From Candidatus Brocadiaceae bacterium (GTDB lineage Bacteria > Planctomycetota > Brocadiia > Brocadiales > Bathyanammoxibiaceae), in assembly GCA_030018855.1 (NCBI GenBank), contig JASEHG010000066.1:1-9596 (forward strand): a stretch of DNA of 9,596 bases, given 5' to 3'. Of the stretch, positions 6,441 through 9,596 are shown one piece after another (the first letter of the stretch is position 1; each line of letters opens with the position of its first letter). Below the pieces are notes generated by a model. The model ran no database searches. It had not been told where the DNA came from and saw only the letters and a program-made list of their open reading frames with translations. A program made the translations under genes and the position numbers.

Positions 6441-6483
6441 AAAGAAAAAGGCTGGCTAGTTTCACCAACCCAGCCAGCCTTTT
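6441..6483 (-). terminator. Strong intrinsic terminator of hzsA
   Basis: A 12-bp perfect stem (6446-6457 with 6472-6483) has the GC core GGCTGGCT and a 14-nt loop. On the minus strand it is followed by a T-rich tract ending TTTCTTT (complement of 6441-6449). It begins 23 nt after the hzsA stop and separates hzsA from the octaheme gene promoter. Confidence 0.92.
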
Positions 6484-6506
6484 CTGACAGACTACTGCTA
6501 AGCCCT

Positions 6507-8966
6507 TTACTGAGCCCTATAACCTGGATAGAAATCGGGACCGGGGATGTTATCCCACTGGCAACCAAGGTCTACCCACTCCACAAAGAGATACCTTTCC
6601 TCGTTGGTGAGGAATTTGTTGTGGAGAACCCTGCCCTCGGCGGCGAAGATCCCATGACCAGGACCAAAATCGCTTAACGGTTCTTCGTAGAGCCTCCAGG
6701 TAAGGAGACTGTTCCTGGCGCTAGATGGGTTGACGTACTTCCCACCCAGGATTGGGTCCTTTCCAGCCAGAGGCGCAAGCAAGGCATTGTAGGCCTGGCT
6801 GTAGGCGGCTACGCCATCAGCCTCTGCCGGCTTGGGACCACCACTCAGGTTAAGGGATATAGTACCATTATGGCAACCGGCGCACTTGGCGTCTATGATG
6901 GGCTGTAAATCACGCCTGAAGTCCACCGTCCTCCTCTTATCAGCGTTCAGACCTTCCACTGGCTGAGAGGTAGTACCGGATGGTCCACCATAGTACACGT
7001 CGGCAGGTACCACCACGTCCTCGCCATGCTTTACCCCTGCATACCTTCCTTCCCTGTCTAGCTTCAGGAAGCCAAAGGGGAATGGGGAGTCGTAGTGGCT
7101 TCTGTCATCATACCACCAGTTGTACAGGGCCTTGAAGTGCTCATTCTTCCATGCCCTGCCCCTGTAGGAGCCATCGTGACAACCACCGCAGATTACACCA
7201 CCGTAGGGTCTCTGCCATTCCCAGGTAAGCTGGGTGCAGATAGCCATACCCCTATCATCCAGGGTCTGTAGATACCAGGACGTGTCAGAGGGGTTGGAAG
7301 TGACTATGGAGCCGTCATCCTCTACATACTGATAACCAATAAGCCTCCTCTGCTGGAACATGGTTCCAGAGTTACTGGAGGAACGTGCACCGCCAAGGAG
7401 ATGCTTACCGGCGCCAGCCACAAACCTCTTGGGATCTGGCTCGCTACATTTGAGACCCTCTATAATCCTTACAGCCTTTACGTCCCCTTTCTTCAGGGCC
7501 TGTCCGAGCTGCCAGGGATAGGGGCCTACCTCTATACCGCCGACGCTGGTAGAACCCCTTGGGGGGGTGTAGGTGGTGTCAAAGCAGCACCATGTACCCC
7601 AGGAAGAAGGATAGCCTTCCACCTTGACCTGGTCAAACGGCTGATAGGTCACCACCGTTACGCCGAAGTTCTTGCCGGCGTTGAAGGTGTTTTTCCAGCG
7701 GGTCCTGTACCTGGGATACACTGGGGTGGGCTGATGGTCGTTCCAGTTGGGGTCGTCGTAGATGACTTCACCTGCTGCGCCCTTGCTGCAATCAAACCAA
7801 TACAACCCGAAGTCTCCCCTCTCTGCATAGGACACTGCTATCCTTCCATCAGGTAAGCAGTGAGGACTCCTGTACCAGCCAGTACCGCTAGAAAGCTGGC
7901 GATAGGTGTTCTGGAAAGGAGCCGTGTATTTTACTGCTGAGAGCTGGCCAATACCGTAGTTCTGGTATGGGGACTCAACGAAGACTACCATGTTGTCGGG
8001 ATGTTCCCTGGCCTGAACCCTGGCATGGCTTGCCTCGCCCTCCTCCTCGCAGTTGCCGTAGAAGGGCTGGTTATACTGGCCGTCCCAGTAGTTGGTGAAT
8101 AGGGCTATACTCCCCTTTCCGTCCCTCCTGGTTCCATTGGCCTGGGTGCTGGAATAGCCAACCCTGCCATCCCTGGTGAGCCATGGGTCAAAGTCAGAAC
8201 TGATGTTGTAAGTAAGCTGGTCAGCAACGGTATTCAGTGTGGGCATATCAATGCCGCTCAGCTTTGCTCCGGTAATCCTTTCAATCACCTTTCCGCCGAC
8301 AGGGTCTAGCCTCCACAACTGATAGCTAAAGTTGTTGTGGTACTCATCCATTGCCCCTGCGGGGGAATAGGCGAATATTACAAGGCCTAACTTCTCTACC
8401 TTGCCTCGTATCTTCCAGTCTCCTTCAAAGTATCTGTCACGCCATACTATGTTGCCTTCCCCGGGCACTACTGAACCTGCAGAATAATATATGGGGCTAC
8501 GGCAATTACCAGGTAGGTCGGAGAGCTGGCGTGGGTTGCTCCCATCAATACCCATTTCCCATAACTGCTGCCCGCCAGAAGCACCCTTCTTTATCCCTGC
8601 GAAGACGAACTTGCTTGGCTCCCAATAGATGCAGGGGTCGGAGGCCGTAGAAAAGCCCTCCGTCAGGACCTTTACCTGCTTACTGCTGAGGTCCAGGGAG
8701 ACAATGCGGCTTCCTTCAGAGACGTTGTTGGGATACTTGTGGTAGGGGTCGCCGGCGGCCGTCTTGGGGGACTGGGTAAAGATTATCTGGGACACGTTGC
8801 CCTGCAGTTCTTTGGAAGTCCCCCAGTAATCCGTCCACAGGGCCTTTCCTTGTTTGGGACCGCCAACCATTACGTTGTCAGCCCAGCCCTGGCCCAGGCC
8901 CAAGAGCGCCACTAGCCCTACTCCGAAAAATGTGGCTATGGCTAAATTAAATAACCTGTGCTTCAT
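6507..8966 (-). CDS. hzsA: Hydrazine synthase subunit alpha
   Basis: An 819-residue exported catalytic subunit of hydrazine synthase, which makes hydrazine from NO and ammonium through hydroxylamine in the anammoxosome. It has a signal peptide at 1-29 (GWA|D). An N-terminal beta-propeller follows (about 50-470, with repeated strand blocks such as QLWEMGIDG, QLWRLDPVG and GLYWFDC), then a middle domain and a C-terminal domain, each binding one heme c. Heme alpha-I: C593-x-x-C596-H597 with Tyr601 four residues on, matching the unusual tyrosine ligand and zinc-binding histidine I recall as His587/Tyr591 in Kuenenia. Heme alpha-II: C695-x-x-C698-H699, with His782 as likely distal ligand (His689/His772 in Kuenenia). 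All are offset by +10, and Kuenenia HzsA is about 809 residues. I chose the ATG at 8964-8966 because AAGGAGG precedes it and the signal peptide starts there; an ATG 13 codons earlier has no such support. Confidence 0.97.
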   Translation of the reverse strand: MKHRLFNLAIATFFGVGLVALLGLGQGWADNVMVGGPKQGKALWTDYWGTSKELQGNVSQIIFTQSPKTAAGDPYHKYPNNVSEGSRIVSLDLSSKQVKVLTEGFSTASDPCIYWEPSKFVFAGIKKGASGGQQLWEMGIDGSNPRQLSDLPGNCRSPIYYSAGSVVPGEGNIVWRDRYFEGDWKIRGKVEKLGLVIFAYSPAGAMDEYHNNFSYQLWRLDPVGGKVIERITGAKLSGIDMPTLNTVADQLTYNISSDFDPWLTRDGRVGYSSTQANGTRRDGKGSIALFTNYWDGQYNQPFYGNCEEEGEASHARVQAREHPDNMVVFVESPYQNYGIGQLSAVKYTAPFQNTYRQLSSGTGWYRSPHCLPDGRIAVSYAERGDFGLYWFDCSKGAAGEVIYDDPNWNDHQPTPVYPRYRTRWKNTFNAGKNFGVTVVTYQPFDQVKVEGYPSSWGTWCCFDTTYTPPRGSTSVGGIEVGPYPWQLGQALKKGDVKAVRIIEGLKCSEPDPKRFVAGAGKHLLGGARSSSNSGTMFQQRRLIGYQYVEDDGSIVTSNPSDTSWYLQTLDDRGMAICTQLTWEWQRPYGGVICGGCHDGSYRGRAWKNEHFKALYNWWYDDRSHYDSPFPFGFLKLDREGRYAGVKHGEDVVVPADVYYGGPSGTTSQPVEGLNADKRRTVDFRRDLQPIIDAKCAGCHNGTISLNLSGGPKPAEADGVAAYSQAYNALLAPLAGKDPILGGKYVNPSSARNSLLTWRLYEEPLSDFGPGHGIFAAEGRVLHNKFLTNEERYLFVEWVDLGCQWDNIPGPDFYPGYRAQ

Positions 8967-8978
8967 TGCTAGCTTGCT

Positions 8979-8985
8979 CCTCCTT
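8979..8985 (-). promoter_or_regulatory. Ribosome-binding site that sets the hzsA start
   Basis: AAGGAGG on the minus strand lies 12 nt before the ATG at 8966, and the overlapping GGAGGAG brings the spacing down to about 10. This site falls inside the longer reading frame beginning at 9005, so it supports the shorter 819-residue protein. Confidence 0.8.
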
Positions 8986-9006
8986 TCAGTTACACCCTCA
9001 CACATT

Positions 9007-9023
9007 ATCCGCCCAGGGCGGAT
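9007..9023. repeat. Perfect palindrome upstream of hzsA
   Basis: ATCCGCCCAGGGCGGAT has 8-bp arms around one central base. It is 41 nt before the hzsA ATG, in the leader between the two hydrazine synthase genes. It may be an operator-like protein site, an RNA hairpin, or a member of the same small repeat family as 231-249. Confidence 0.5.
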
Positions 9024-9073
9024 TGAGTGTTGCAGCTTCCCTTATGTAACCCTCCTAAAGTCTATTAGGAGAA

Positions 9074-9101
9074 GAGAGGGGCTAAGAAACTTACCCCTCT
9101 C
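9074..9101 (-). promoter_or_regulatory. Intercistronic hairpin between hydrazine synthase genes
   Basis: GAGAGGGG (9074-9081) pairs with CCCCTCTC (9094-9101). After a bulged C, TAAG (9083-9086) pairs with CTTA (9090-9093), leaving an AAA loop, for 12 pairs in all. It begins 14 nt after the upstream stop. No T-tract follows on the minus strand, so it looks like an attenuator, processing site or 3'-end stabiliser more than a full terminator. Confidence 0.6.
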
Positions 9102-9115
9102 CCCTTGATTTCTTC

Positions 9116-9596
9116 CTAGAGGGCCTTCATGAATTCCACCAGGTCGTCCAGGTCCTGCTTGGAGAGGTGGCTCGTTACCCCGTGCTTGTCCTTATCGCAG
9201 GTGGTGTTGTCTATCGTCTCCATGAGGTTCTTTGCACTGCCGTCATGGAAATACGTAGCACTGGCGTAGATGTCCCTCAGCGTGGGGGTGTCAAACTCCT
9301 TCACCAGGTCCAGCCCCACTATCGGCACATCGTACTCCTCACCATAGGGGTCGTAGCCCTTCTCGTATATCTTCTGGTTGAAGACCGCCCCGGGGGTGCT
9401 TCGGAAGCCGTACCTCCCTACCCTCCCAGTACCCACGTCATGCGTCTGCCCGTCGCTAAACAGGGCCCTCGCATCCATCGGGTCCCCAGGATGGCAGTTT
9501 GCACACCCTACCTTGGCGTCGTTGAATAGCTTCTGTCCCCTCTTCTGCGACTCCGATAGCCCTCCGTCTGCCGTCCTGAAGGGACTACCTGTAAAC
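9116..9596 (-). CDS. hzsC: Hydrazine synthase gamma part (MauG/CCP-like heme domain), C-terminal fragment
   Basis: Partial gene. The frame is open to the right edge and shows the last 159 residues. The visible part contains a heme c site (CANCH, bases about 9494-9508) after SQKRGQKLFND. It also has the block TPTLRDIYASATYFHDGS and a C-terminal LSKQDLDDLVEFMKAL. These are the usual landmarks of the C-terminal domain of the diheme cytochrome c peroxidase/MauG family, to which the hydrazine synthase gamma subunit belongs. Its position directly before hzsA on the same strand supports that identity. In Kuenenia the order, as I recall, is hzsC, hzsB, hzsA, so a gamma domain adjoining hzsA suggests a beta-gamma fusion (hzsBC, as reported for Scalindua) or a rearranged order. 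The N-terminus is outside the window, so neither can be confirmed. A generic MauG-like protein is a less likely alternative. Confidence 0.87.
   Translation of the reverse strand, partial: FTGSPFRTADGGLSESQKRGQKLFNDAKVGCANCHPGDPMDARALFSDGQTHDVGTGRVGRYGFRSTPGAVFNQKIYEKGYDPYGEEYDVPIVGLDLVKEFDTPTLRDIYASATYFHDGSAKNLMETIDNTTCDKDKHGVTSHLSKQDLDDLVEFMKAL

Noticed and set aside
7401..7856. Plus-strand open frame of 151 codons
   Set aside because: It is antisense to the hzsA propeller and middle domains, with no recognisable domain.
6507..9005. Longer hzsA start at 9005 (832 aa)
   Set aside because: The extra 13 residues are charged and precede the signal peptide, and the strong ribosome-binding site lies inside them. 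The 8966 start is preferred.
9003..9008. GATAAT-like -10 box before hzsA on the minus strand
   Set aside because: No acceptable -35 hexamer lies 16-18 bp upstream, and the palindrome at 9007-9023 explains much of the sequence.
1..9596. CRISPR array, tRNA/rRNA, transposase or phage genes
   Set aside because: No regularly spaced repeats, cloverleaf sequence, ribosomal RNA segment or mobile-element protein was seen. The repeats present are isolated palindromes and one direct-repeat pair.

Overview
The window comes from an anaerobic ammonium-oxidising (anammox) planctomycete of the Brocadiales. The diagnostic gene is hydrazine synthase subunit alpha (hzsA), an enzyme known only from anammox bacteria. 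Its two CxxCH motifs, tyrosine heme ligand and distal histidine all fall exactly ten residues after the positions I recall for Kuenenia stuttgartiensis HzsA. An octaheme hydroxylamine oxidoreductase-family gene lies next to it. By eye base composition is about half G+C, which is higher than I recall for Kuenenia, Brocadia or Scalindua. The source may therefore be a less-studied anammox lineage; this is inference.

Layout: every clear gene except the first is on the minus strand, so transcription runs right to left. The right edge (9116-9596) holds the C-terminal part of a MauG/cytochrome c peroxidase-like heme protein, the gamma part of hydrazine synthase. Since gamma rather than beta lies directly before hzsA, a fused beta-gamma gene (hzsBC, as I recall for Scalindua) is likely. 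A 149-nt spacer with a strong hairpin separates it from hzsA (6507-8966), which ends at a textbook intrinsic terminator. The octaheme gene (4554-6227) follows, with its own perfect-consensus sigma70-type promoter (TTGACA, 16 bp, TATAAT) and a leader of about 150 nt. Another hairpin follows it. Next come trpB (3245-4465) and trpA (2258-3067), the two tryptophan synthase subunits. They are separated by an unusual 177-nt spacer full of palindromes and a 22-bp direct repeat. The left part holds a diheme cytochrome c with an N-terminal coiled coil (1432-2166) and, 5 nt downstream, a class A flavodiiron protein (215-1426). A small zinc-ribbon gene on the plus strand (42-218) converges on it, and the two stop codons overlap.

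Function: hydrazine synthase makes hydrazine from NO and ammonium. Octaheme HAO/HDH enzymes oxidise hydroxylamine or hydrazine and return electrons to the cytochrome pool. The synthesis genes and one candidate oxidation enzyme therefore sit side by side but appear to be transcribed separately. The flavodiiron protein probably scavenges O2 or NO, which suits an oxygen-sensitive organism that handles free NO. The trp genes are housekeeping. No tRNA, rRNA, CRISPR array, transposase or phage gene was seen.
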